Source: Porticoccaceae bacterium (GTDB taxonomy: Bacteria; Pseudomonadota; Gammaproteobacteria; Pseudomonadales; Porticoccaceae). From it: a DNA stretch of 64,000 bases. Positions 55,274 through 63,229 of this stretch are shown piece by piece (the first letter of the stretch is position 1; the number at the start of each line of letters is the position of its first letter). The notes below the pieces were generated by a model. The model saw only the letters and a program-made list of their open reading frames with translations, had not been told where the DNA came from and ran no database searches. The position numbers and the translations under genes were made by a program. Location: contig CACETF010000001.1 of assembly GCA_902562425.1 (NCBI GenBank), positions 62,001 through 126,000 on the forward strand, written 5' to 3'.

Positions 55274-57493
55274 ATGTTTAGAAAATCTACTACACAGCAT
55301 TATTATTATGTTTTGCAGTGGGGAATGACTTTAATCGTATTTTTATTAGGGATCCTGTTTGCTGGAGATGTGGTTCATGCATCAACTTCTGATACCGATT
55401 TGTATTTTGTTTCCGTAGACGGGGAAGATGATCTTGATACGAATAGGGGGTCTGAGGGTAAACCTTACAGGACCCTTGGGTATGCTTTAAACCGAGTCAA
55501 ACCTGGTGGCGCAATTATACTTAGGGGAGGCGTCTATCATGAAGAAATTCGTCCAAAGAATCTCTCAGATATATCTATCATCTCATACCCTAGAGAGCGA
55601 GTTATATTTGATGGAACGGTAGCCTTGGATTCAATCGCTAAAGGAAATTGGGAAAAAGTAGCAAAATCAGTTTTTAGAAGAAAGATAGACCGCGACGTTT
55701 GGCAACTTTTCGTTGATGGCAAGCAACTAGTGAATGCCCGTTGGCCTAATGCCTCTTTTTCAGATGGGTCCGTGTTCAGTAACAAAGGATGGGCGTTGGC
55801 GAGTCCTGAGCATTCTGTGAATGGAAGTGCACGGAATGACCCTGAAGTTATGGATTTAGCAAAAAGTGGATTAAACATTGAGAATGCGATTTTAATAGCA
55901 AATTTTGGCGGATGGGAAACTTGGACGAGGCGAGTAACTGAGCACGAGCATGGATCAAATCATTTTAAATTTGATAAGGTCCCTCATTTTAAAAATAAAC
56001 CTTGGAATCCTTTAAATTATTTTGTTGAGGGTAAGTTACAGTTTCTCGACAGACCAGACGAGTGGTTTTTTGATGCTGAAGAAAAATTTATTTATGTTTT
56101 TGCGACCCAAGTGCCAAAAAGAAATTACTTTGGAAAAGTGCAATCTTATGCCATAGATGGTCAGAATTGGAAAAATGTGAAAGTTGCAGGACTCAATTTC
56201 TTTGCAACAACTATGAAATGTGAACGGTGTGATGATCTTGTATTGGCAGATATGAATTTTCACCATGCTTCGGCGTCAAAACGTGCTTTGGGGTTACAGT
56301 CAACCATAGCTGACTTAACGAAATTTACGTCCTCAAAAGAATCAAGTGGACTGGTGTTATCGAATTGCAACATAAATAACACAGATTCACAGGCTTTGAT
56401 TATTGAGGCAAATAAGGCTATCGTTAGGAATTGTCTGTTCTACAATATCGATTACGCTGTGACTGAATCATACGTTCATGGCGAGTCTGTCCATTTAAAA
56501 GGCATTGGAAATATTTTCAGCTCAAATACCATTTTTAGCGCGGGGGCATCATCTGCTCTGTCCGGGGCAGGATGGTTTATTGCGGAATTGAATCACATCT
56601 ACAACACTGGTTTTGCTCAAAGTGATGGAGCCATGATTCATGTAAGGATACCTTCTCAAACGGGGGCAATAATAAGATATAACTGGTGTCATGATTCGCC
56701 AGATAAATATGGAATTCGTTTCGATTCGCCCATTCCTCCGACTCGGTGGGGTAATGGTGGGATGATCCATCATAATGTTGTGTGGAATGCAAAGGGAATT
56801 AACGTTAAAGGAGAGCGCCATAAAGTTTTTCATAACCTTGCTTTCGATAATCAGGGTTCAGACATAAGAATATTAGACGATACCAAATTAAATGGTGGAG
56901 GGAACAAGGGAACCAAAACCCAAAACAATGTTGCAGATTCAATCTCTGGAGAAAGAAATAGACAGTCTCTGATACCGGGAATTGCATTGACGAATTATTC
57001 GAATCCTATTTTCGACCAATCAATTAAAGACCAATTGGTTAATGCTGACAGTCAAGATTTCAGACCAGTAAGAGGATCGAAACTCGTATCCGCAGGGCAA
57101 AATATTCTTGAGTTAAATGGAAACAGCGATGGAATTGCGGTCGATCTTGGTCCTTATCAAAAAGATTCAACACAATATTGGATACCAGGACGGCGCTTAA
57201 TCAAAACCTCTATGCCAATTCCTAAAGATGGAGGGTCGTTTGCATCCGATAATGCACTAATTTGGCAGAATGCTTTTAATGCGACTGAACATCACCTTTA
57301 CTTTGGTTCTGATCGCACAGACGTTACAAATGCTGATAAAACCAAAGAAGAGTTTCAAGGAGTTTTTTTAAAAGATAATGTTTACCGACAAAAAGAACTT
57401 GAGGAGAGGGTTTATTTTTGGAGAGTTGATGCGGTTATTGGGGGTAGATTGGTGAAAGGTGATGTTTGGTCTGTAGAAAAGAAGGGGGTTTAA
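55274..57493 (+). CDS. Exported right-handed beta-helix enzyme (candidate glycoside hydrolase or lyase, GH141-like)
   Basis: 739 aa from ATG 55274 (GAGA 8 nt upstream; an in-frame GTG at 55253 is poorer). Signal peptide around LIVFLLGILFAGDVVHA. Start of the helix domain FVSVDGEDDLDTNRGSEGKPYRTL, then many parallel-beta-helix coils (ANKAIVRNCLFYNI, GNIFSSNTIF, NGGMIHHNVVWN) and a C-terminal beta-sandwich. This architecture is shared by GH141 alpha-fucosidases and several polysaccharide lyases. The fucose operon favours a fucan-active hydrolase, but the family needs a profile search. Confidence 0.75.
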   Translation: MFRKSTTQHYYYVLQWGMTLIVFLLGILFAGDVVHASTSDTDLYFVSVDGEDDLDTNRGSEGKPYRTLGYALNRVKPGGAIILRGGVYHEEIRPKNLSDISIISYPRERVIFDGTVALDSIAKGNWEKVAKSVFRRKIDRDVWQLFVDGKQLVNARWPNASFSDGSVFSNKGWALASPEHSVNGSARNDPEVMDLAKSGLNIENAILIANFGGWETWTRRVTEHEHGSNHFKFDKVPHFKNKPWNPLNYFVEGKLQFLDRPDEWFFDAEEKFIYVFATQVPKRNYFGKVQSYAIDGQNWKNVKVAGLNFFATTMKCERCDDLVLADMNFHHASASKRALGLQSTIADLTKFTSSKESSGLVLSNCNINNTDSQALIIEANKAIVRNCLFYNIDYAVTESYVHGESVHLKGIGNIFSSNTIFSAGASSALSGAGWFIAELNHIYNTGFAQSDGAMIHVRIPSQTGAIIRYNWCHDSPDKYGIRFDSPIPPTRWGNGGMIHHNVVWNAKGINVKGERHKVFHNLAFDNQGSDIRILDDTKLNGGGNKGTKTQNNVADSISGERNRQSLIPGIALTNYSNPIFDQSIKDQLVNADSQDFRPVRGSKLVSAGQNILELNGNSDGIAVDLGPYQKDSTQYWIPGRRLIKTSMPIPKDGGSFASDNALIWQNAFNATEHHLYFGSDRTDVTNADKTKEEFQGVFLKDNVYRQKELEERVYFWRVDAVIGGRLVKGDVWSVEKKGV

Positions 57494-57623
57494 GATAAAG
57501 CTTATCCTGCGCTATAGACTAATGTTTAGAGATTGTTAATTGGTGTTTTGAATTTTCTCTCAGAGCTCATTAATTTTAACAAATCTCTTATGATTGATTT
57601 TTCAAGTAACTCTAAGCTGTAAT

Positions 57624-58526
57624 TTACTCGCTCAACCCATGGGCCGACCTTAACAAAGTAACTTGGCCCGTATCAAGATGATTATTCAAGCTTACTAATG
57701 CGCCGTTTTCATCTCTGGCTAGTATTTTTTTAATCAGATCTATGTGCTCATCAACCGCATTAAGATTTCTAGCTTGCTCATCTGCCTTGTCCCACTGGTA
57801 ATGATAATGACACACGAATGAGACGATATTAAAGAACTGGCGCACAAACCTATTTTCTGCACCATCTTGTATTGCCAGATGAAGCCTCCGATCTAAAGGA
57901 GGTAACATCAGGAACATATCTGGATTTTTTTGTAAATTTTCATGCTCCATTAAGAGGGAGTTAAATTTGTTTTGGATGTTTTGTTGCTCGGTTTTCAACA
58001 TTAACTTTCTGAGTGCATTCACTTCGAGAATACGACGAAATTCCGAGAGCTCTTTTGCGAATGCTTCATCAAACTTTACCATTTGCCATTGCGCTCGAGG
58101 TTTTTTTTCTATTAAACCGGTGTGGGCAAAACGGATCATAAATTCTCTAACCGTTATGGTATTGCAATGTGATTTTTTAGCTAGATCGAGCTCAGAAAAC
58201 TTATCGCCGGGAAGAAGTTTCCCCGAGTGGATAAGACTTAAAAAATATTTTTCTATCAAGACTTCTTTAGAGGAGGCTGTGTCACTTAAATCAAAGTAAT
58301 TCTGTTTTTTGGGTTCGACCAAGATCCGTTTCGAAGATTTATCGATTTGAATGATTCCCTTATTATGAAGTTCTTGGAGCACATTACGAACAGTGGTTCG
58401 GCTAACGCCTAAAAGTTTTGATATGGCGGAATCGTTGGGTAACTTTTTGTTTTGAGAGTGGCAATCACTTATAAGATCAAGACATTCATTGGTTGTTTTT
58501 CTGATTAGGTAACTTATTTTAGACAT
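57624..58526 (-). CDS. GntR-type regulator with two winged-helix domains and an FCD sensor domain
   Basis: 300 aa. First winged helix at about residues 3-70 (LPNDSAISKLLGVSRTTVRNVLQELHNKGII), second at about 88-150 (LIHSGKLLPGDKFSELDLAKKSHCNTITVREFM), then an FCD domain with metal-site residues D212, H216, H261 and H283. FCD regulators sense organic or sugar acids. Placed at the end of the fucan locus, convergent with its last operon; it is the only regulator seen there and the probable controller of the shared motif sites. Confidence 0.85.
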   Translation of the reverse strand: MSKISYLIRKTTNECLDLISDCHSQNKKLPNDSAISKLLGVSRTTVRNVLQELHNKGIIQIDKSSKRILVEPKKQNYFDLSDTASSKEVLIEKYFLSLIHSGKLLPGDKFSELDLAKKSHCNTITVREFMIRFAHTGLIEKKPRAQWQMVKFDEAFAKELSEFRRILEVNALRKLMLKTEQQNIQNKFNSLLMEHENLQKNPDMFLMLPPLDRRLHLAIQDGAENRFVRQFFNIVSFVCHYHYQWDKADEQARNLNAVDEHIDLIKKILARDENGALVSLNNHLDTGQVTLLRSAHGLSE

Positions 58527-59229
58527 TATTGCTACTACCTTATTTTTGTTAGCGCTGAGCGAAATATTTTTTACTTTTTATTTTACACTTAATTAATCGG
58601 GGGGCCTTTTTAGATATTGGTTGATGTCTAATGGCACTTTTGTTCCATAAAGATAACACAAAGTTTGTATAGAACACGTTATTCAAAACTTGAGTTCCTT
58701 TTTCTTAGAGAGTTATTTTTTAATGTCATATAATTTTGTCGATTTCATTACAAAAGTTCCTAATAACTTTTGAGCATTGAAAAAGCCAAGTCAATAGTCA
58801 TTATTGGCCGAGCTAATATTCTTGTTTTAAAAAATTTTATCTCAAGAGTCTTGGCCTAAGAATTTATTCATTTTTCTGGATTATTTACAAAGAAGGAAAG
58901 TATCATTAACACAGTGTTACATTCGTAAAATATCCAAATATTAATTGACTGGCAAAGCCAAATGAAAGGACCAGGGTTGCATGAATATTTGTTAACCTAT
59001 ATAAAAATATGTCAACAGGATGGGCAACAGATTCCCTAACATCATCCAAAGCCGAAATAATTGATTCTATTTTGCAACCTATGTGAAAAATGTGGATGCT
59101 CTAAAACATTTTCCGTTTTGGAATGGTTTTGTGGAAATGAAGCACGTTGAATGGTCTTCAGGTGTTTTGAAAAGCACTGCAAAGTGACCAAGGCTCAGGA
59201 GCAGTTGAGAAATTGGCCGTTGGTAAATT
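58527..59229. other. Intergenic region between the fucan locus and the tRNA-Met island
   Basis: About 700 bp, AT rich. Contains the presumed promoter of the GntR gene at its left end. No coding frame, RNA gene or repeat recognised before the att site at 59230. Confidence 0.5.
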
Positions 59230-59277
59230 TGGTAGCTACGGCTGGACTTGAACCAGCGACCCCAGCATTATAAATGC
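59230..59277. repeat. attL: copy of the tRNA-Met 3' segment
   Basis: 42 bp (59230-59271) identical to 63046-63087, one mismatch, then AATGC shared. In the tRNA sense it runs from the anticodon loop to CCA. The mismatch changes the anticodon position from CAT to TAT, so this copy is not a tRNA. Confidence 0.88.
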
Positions 59278-59340
59278 AATGACTGTGTTCATTAATAGGC
59301 TTGTAAGCCAGTATATAATAGCATGGATACTCACATAAAG

Positions 59341-59359
59341 TGCAGTGCATATGCAGTGC
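59341..59359 (+). repeat. 19-bp direct repeat, left copy
   Basis: TGCAGTGCATATGCAGTGC, itself two TGCAGTGC units separated by ATA. Identical to 62979-62997 near the right end. Probably arm-type integrase or excisionase sites (inference). It overlaps the leader of the integrase gene. Confidence 0.75.
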
Positions 59360-59366
59360 AGATACT

Positions 59367-60623
59367 ATGAAAGATACTCCAACACAGCAAAAAGTTGATT
59401 CTCTGCAGCCCTTAATTAAGCGTTATAAAGTCTATGACTCCAGGCTTGCAGGTTTCTTTGTTCTTGTGCGTCCAACTGGTGTTAAAAGTTATTGGTGCTT
59501 TCTCCGTGTTAATGGAAAAGGTACGTATCATACATTAGGTAGCTGTGCAGAGTTAACTCTCAAGCAAGCGAGGGTTCTGGGTGCATCTGATTTGGTAAAG
59601 GCCAAAAGTGGACTGTCTGCCATTGAGGAAAGAAGGTCTTGTATGGCAGAAACTCTGCGGGGCTTCTTAGAGACTCGTTATCGTGCTTACCTTACAGCTA
59701 ACCAAAGATCAGCTAAGACTACATTATGGATTCTTGAAGAAGGTTTTAAAGAGTTTATGAACCTTAGGTTAAAAGACATATCTATTAGCAGGATAGATAA
59801 ATGGCGCGTGGCGCAAGCTAAAAAGCTGAAACCTAGCACCATGAACAGGAGGACTGCATCTCTCAAGGGCGCACTGAGTAAAGCACAAAAATGGGACATT
59901 ATTGATGTCAATTCCCTGATGAACCTGAGCCAAATGAAGGTAGTTAAAAACCCTGTTGAGTTTTTGTCTGAGATCCAACTTGAGAAGTTAAGGCGGGTAT
60001 TGGATGAGCGAGACAAAAAGATGCTCAAGGCTCGTATTGAGCATAACCAATGGCTGTTGCTTCGCGATAAGCCAACTTTACCAGACCATGACTCACTGGA
60101 GTGCTCCATAGCTGATTACCTCACTCCTTTGGCTACCTTAATCATGGAGTCCGGTCTGAGGTTTAGTGAAGCTATTGGATTAAAGTGGGAAGACATTGAT
60201 GCTGATGGGCAGTCTTTTATCGTCCATGGTGGTAAGACTCGCAGTTACAGAGTTTGCTCTATGCACCCAGAGGTGGAGTCTTTATTGCGACAGCTTAAGC
60301 GGTTAAATAAAGCCAATTGTGGAAGAGATACAGATAGGGTATTTGTAGCAAGCAACGGTAAGGCAATCAGCGGAGTTAAGACTTCATGGAATGGTATTCG
60401 TAAAAAGCTAGACTTTGCCTGTGATTGGAGAACGCTAAGGCGCACATTTGGTAGTCGATTAATCAGGCAGGGCGTACCTGTTTATACCGTGAGTCAGATG
60501 CTTGGCCACTCAAGTATTAAAACTACAGAAGATTGGTATAAAAGAGGTAACAGTTGTCTTGACACAGAAGCAATTATCTTTAATATGGATACATCAGGTA
60601 GCAGTGAGCGCAGTTGTAAATAA
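59367..60623 (+). CDS. Tyrosine recombinase/integrase of the tRNA-Met island
   Basis: About 418 aa from ATG 59367; the GTG at 59340 lies in the repeat region. N-terminal arm-binding domain (YDSRLAGFFVLVRPTGVKSYW), core-binding domain, catalytic domain with Arg (ESGLRFSEAIGLKW), the beta-hairpin Lys (HGGKTRSYRV), box II as R-T-L-R (WRTLRRTF) where the usual His is Arg, LGHSSIKTT and nucleophile Tyr in EDWYKRG. Presumably catalyses insertion at tRNA-Met. The His-to-Arg change may lower activity. Confidence 0.88.
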   Translation: MKDTPTQQKVDSLQPLIKRYKVYDSRLAGFFVLVRPTGVKSYWCFLRVNGKGTYHTLGSCAELTLKQARVLGASDLVKAKSGLSAIEERRSCMAETLRGFLETRYRAYLTANQRSAKTTLWILEEGFKEFMNLRLKDISISRIDKWRVAQAKKLKPSTMNRRTASLKGALSKAQKWDIIDVNSLMNLSQMKVVKNPVEFLSEIQLEKLRRVLDERDKKMLKARIEHNQWLLLRDKPTLPDHDSLECSIADYLTPLATLIMESGLRFSEAIGLKWEDIDADGQSFIVHGGKTRSYRVCSMHPEVESLLRQLKRLNKANCGRDTDRVFVASNGKAISGVKTSWNGIRKKLDFACDWRTLRRTFGSRLIRQGVPVYTVSQMLGHSSIKTTEDWYKRGNSCLDTEAIIFNMDTSGSSERSCK

Positions 60624-60647
60624 CTGTTTTATATAAGGAAAATAAAG

Positions 60648-60724
60648 TAACCCATAGCTCAGTTGGTCAGAGCAGTCGACTCATAATCGATTGGTCGTAG
60701 CTTCAAGTCCTACAAGGCCCACCA
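60648..60724 (+). tRNA. Degenerate tRNA-like sequence with CAT anticodon (Met/Ile2-like), probably a pseudo-tRNA
   Basis: D arm GCTCAGTTGGTCAGAGC, anticodon arm with loop CTCATAA, T arm TTCAAGT and 3' CCA are recognisable. The acceptor stem is broken: TAACCCA faces AAGGCCC with only two pairs, and the T stem has a mismatch. It lies in the island 24 nt after the integrase. Either a pseudo-tRNA or a remnant of a second integration target. Confidence 0.5.
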
Positions 60725-60769
60725 CTTAAACTATTAATTTAATCTCATAATATGAAACTGAGGTAACCC

Positions 60770-61924
60770 ATGCCAAGCTGGTTCGATGATCCAATAGGTC
60801 CTGCTATGAAACCCGATAATCCTGAAGCGGTGTTGCTCTATAGTGTTGCACAGTCTTTGTATACGGGTCGGGCGCGAAGTTACATGATCAAGCAGGGTAT
60901 CCCCTATGAAGAACGGGCACCGCAGCCATACCTCTATCAATTGGGCAAAAAAATAGGCAGAGGTTCTATGCCAACTATTGTCTTTCCAGACGGAAGGATT
61001 ATCAGGGATGGTGTTGCTATTGTCGATTTTTTCGAAGAGCGTTCGGGCCACCCAGCGAAACCGCCCGGTCCCAGCCAGCATGTCGTCAGCTTATTGTTCG
61101 ATGTTCTAGGAGCCGAAGGCTTAAATAGGCCAGCAATGCATTACCGCTGGAACTTCGATGAGGAGCAATATGACTTTATTCTCTATCATTTTACCTCACA
61201 AATGAATGGAGATGAGGAACTTGCAAAAAAGGTTATAGCGCACGTAAGCACTGACGTAGCTCCGAGATGGGGTGTTAGACCTTCTACTCATGCTATCACC
61301 GAGAAACTCTACGAGGGTTTTGTCGAAAAATTTAACGCGCACCTTACGCTATATCCGTATCTACTGGGGGGAAAACCTTGTCTTGGTGACTTTGGCCTAA
61401 TGTGCCCCCTGTATGGGCATCTAGGTCGAGACCCAGTGCCTCACCGCCTATTACAGATGCGCGGCCCCTGGGTTCATCGTTGGGTAGAGAGGATGAACAG
61501 ACCGGAGCCAGATACTGGGGAGTACATTAATTTACCACACAGTTTCCTGCAGGACGATGAGGTACCGGAAACAATCATCGAGCTGCTGACCCATTTTGCG
61601 CTTGATTTTGTTCCGGAAACGATCGCTTCTCACAGCGGCATTAATCGATGGCTGGAGGAAAACAAGCCAGCGATTGGCGCTCAATGTGAGCGCTATGTAG
61701 GTGAAGCAAAATTTGATGTGGAGGGAACTGCTATCCATGTTTGCCCGCAACCTTTTCGGTTTTATTTGCTCGAACGAGTACAGTCCGCCATTCAGGCGCT
61801 TAAGGGATCTGATCAGGCTTATGCCCTGGCACTTCTAGATACTTGTAATATGACTGCTGTGCTTGATCTCAAACTTGATCGTAAGATTGGCCGGGCTAAC
61901 AACCTTGAGGTCTGGCTGGATTAG
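60770..61924 (+). CDS. Glutathione S-transferase family protein
   Basis: 384 aa, longer than a classical GST. N-terminal thioredoxin-like domain (residues about 20-90: LLYSVAQSLYTGRARSYMIKQGI, then SMPTIVFPDGRIIRDGVAIVDF), a helical C-terminal GST domain (LGGKPCLGDFGLMCPLYGHL) and a ~110-aa extension. Function unknown; family members bind glutathione or glutathione-like thiols. Good GAGG before ATG 60770. It is flanked by tRNA-like sequences and sits in the island, so probably carried cargo. Confidence 0.75.
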   Translation: MPSWFDDPIGPAMKPDNPEAVLLYSVAQSLYTGRARSYMIKQGIPYEERAPQPYLYQLGKKIGRGSMPTIVFPDGRIIRDGVAIVDFFEERSGHPAKPPGPSQHVVSLLFDVLGAEGLNRPAMHYRWNFDEEQYDFILYHFTSQMNGDEELAKKVIAHVSTDVAPRWGVRPSTHAITEKLYEGFVEKFNAHLTLYPYLLGGKPCLGDFGLMCPLYGHLGRDPVPHRLLQMRGPWVHRWVERMNRPEPDTGEYINLPHSFLQDDEVPETIIELLTHFALDFVPETIASHSGINRWLEENKPAIGAQCERYVGEAKFDVEGTAIHVCPQPFRFYLLERVQSAIQALKGSDQAYALALLDTCNMTAVLDLKLDRKIGRANNLEVWLD

Positions 61925-61958
61925 CCTTGGAGGTTTCTCACTCTAGGGTCATCTAACC

Positions 61959-62001
61959 CATAATCTATTGGTCATAGGTGTAAGTCCCACTGGGCCCACC
62001 A
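61959..62001 (+). repeat. Second tRNA-like 3' half
   Basis: 43 nt from the anticodon-loop CATAATC to GGGCCCACCA, matching 60682-60724 at 35 of 43 positions. Its 3' acceptor strand TGGGCCC pairs better with the CCCA 5' arm of the tRNA-like sequence at 60648 than that sequence's own 3' arm does. This is consistent with the GST gene having been inserted into a tRNA. Confidence 0.5.
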
Positions 62002-62101
62002 TTATTTCTTCCCAAAATAGACCACTCTGGTCAATCTATTGAAAGATAGCTAATCATTTGTTATGTTTAAAATGCTATTGACTAAGTAATCGGAGTGGGT
62101 C

Positions 62102-62297
62102 ATGCGTTTCTTTTTGTCAATTGTTTTGTTAATGTTTTTTTTCATCAGTTGGCTACGGTCAGGAAAGCACTCAAAAAATCGGAGACTCTTATTTTCACTC
62201 TGATGGCTCACGTAGTCAGAAAATAGGTAACACAACATTTTATTCGGATGGTTCAAGCAGCCAAAGAATTGGCAACACAACATATCATTGGGAATAA
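62102..62297 (+). pseudogene. Small secreted repeat protein with a frameshift in an eight-T run
   Basis: GGAG 7 nt before ATG 62102. The signal peptide MRFFLSIVLLMFF runs into T8 (62135-62142). With seven T's the frame continues as SSVGYGQESTQKIGDSYF.. and two further repeats (SQKIGNTTFYSDG, SQRIGNTTY) to a stop at 62295, giving about 64 aa. As printed, frame 1 ends early. Either a decayed gene, a slippage/phase-variable tract or a base-call error. Confidence 0.65.
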
Positions 62298-62613
62298 TCT
62301 TTAACTAAACAGAGGCTACAACTTTTAGTCTCTGTTCAATTAATTGCTGATAATTTTAGGTCAACAATAAAAGTAATAGTACCAATTCTTTAGAAACTAC
62401 AAAAGGCGGCAAAGGTGGTTATTTACAAACTGCTGGACACTTCCCCGGAGCCACCAAGTCCGCTGTAACATGGACCTCCGGAACCATAATTCCCCCATTT
62501 AAATCAAACTCTTAAGAATTTAGCTTTACTCTGCTGACTACATATTCATACATCAGGTACAGTAGAGTTAACAGTTGATGACCACATATATCAACACACG
62601 TTAAAAAACAAAA
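62298..62613. other. Island interior, nothing clear
   Basis: No convincing gene or RNA recognised. Short open stretches are not supported by ribosome sites. Confidence 0.3.
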
Positions 62614-62808
62614 GCAGTTATTCGAAAACAAGGGCATCCCACCCAATGCAAAACCTTTATTAAGAAGTCAGATGCGGTCATCTGGGCGCGAAAGGTGGAA
62701 TCAGAGATAAAACGAGGCGTCCTTGAGAACAATACTAAAGCAACACTGATGGCTTTTAGTAAAGTTTTAGATGAGCACTACAAACGTTGCATATTTCAGT
62801 ATAGCTAA
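62614..62808 (+). pseudogene. N-terminal relic of a second integrase
   Basis: 64 codons reading QCKTFIKKSDAVIWARKVESEI.. and MAFSKVLDEHYKRC, the arm/core-binding segment of phage-type tyrosine recombinases, ending at a stop at 62806. Neither the start nor the catalytic domain is present, so it is a fragment of an older integrase, unlike the one at 59367. Confidence 0.6.
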
Positions 62809-62978
62809 AATTACCCTCTAATGTATCACCACGGATACTGTAACAATGACAAGCAACAGAAGACCCCCGCCCGCCCCCTAGAGGCTACCCAAATGGATAC
62901 TAATGGGCGCCTTGTGTGGGTTTGAGGTAGACAAAAGGGTAGTATAAATTCTGATTAGAGGATAATAATGGGATGGAA

Positions 62979-62997
62979 TGCAGTGCATATGCAGTGC
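62979..62997 (+). repeat. 19-bp direct repeat, right copy
   Basis: TGCAGTGCATATGCAGTGC, identical to 59341-59359 and 48 nt from attR, as the left copy is 63 nt from attL. Confidence 0.75.
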
Positions 62998-63045
62998 GTC
63001 ATGTATGCTTGTTTTTTAGGATTATAGCTAAGTCATTGAAAAAAC

Positions 63046-63122
63046 TGGTAGCTACGGCTGGACTTGAACCAGCGACCCCAGCATTATGAATGCTGTGCTC
63101 TAACCAGCTGAGCTACGTAGCC
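63046..63122 (-). tRNA. trnM: tRNA-Met (CAT)
   Basis: Complete 77-nt cloverleaf on the minus strand with encoded CCA. Acceptor GGCTACG/CGTAGCT (first pair G-U), D arm GCTC/GAGC, anticodon stem CAGCA/TGCTG with loop TTCATAA, T stem GCTGG/CCAGC with TTCAAGT. Close to elongator tRNA-Met of gammaproteobacteria. Its 3' 48 nt are the right attachment site of the island. Confidence 0.95.
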
Positions 63123-63229
63123 ACTACATACGGTAAATGTGGGACTCTTATTGGCCAAGAATTCTGGACAGCATGGGTTTAATTGTCAAGTTTCGCTTCC
63201 CCCTCAATTCATACATATGCACGTATATT

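Larger units (their letters stand above)
59230..63093. mobile_element. Integrative element in the 3' end of tRNA-Met
   Basis: Bounded by the duplicated 3' part of tRNA-Met (59230-59277 and 63046-63093). Carries a tyrosine recombinase just inside the left end, a GST-family gene, tRNA-like sequences, a frameshifted secreted protein and an integrase relic. A 19-bp direct repeat occurs just inside both ends. About 3.9 kb, probably a degraded island. Confidence 0.8.

Noticed and set aside
30458-58526. Fucan locus as cargo of the tRNA-Met island
   Set aside because: The left att copy is at 59230, so the locus is outside the element; no other boundary repeat was found.
59230-59277. Second tRNA-Met gene
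   Set aside because: Only the 3' half is present and the anticodon position is altered; it is the att duplicate.
62050-62283. 77-aa minus-strand frame
   Set aside because: It is the complement of the secreted repeat protein, which has a signal peptide and ribosome site on the + strand.
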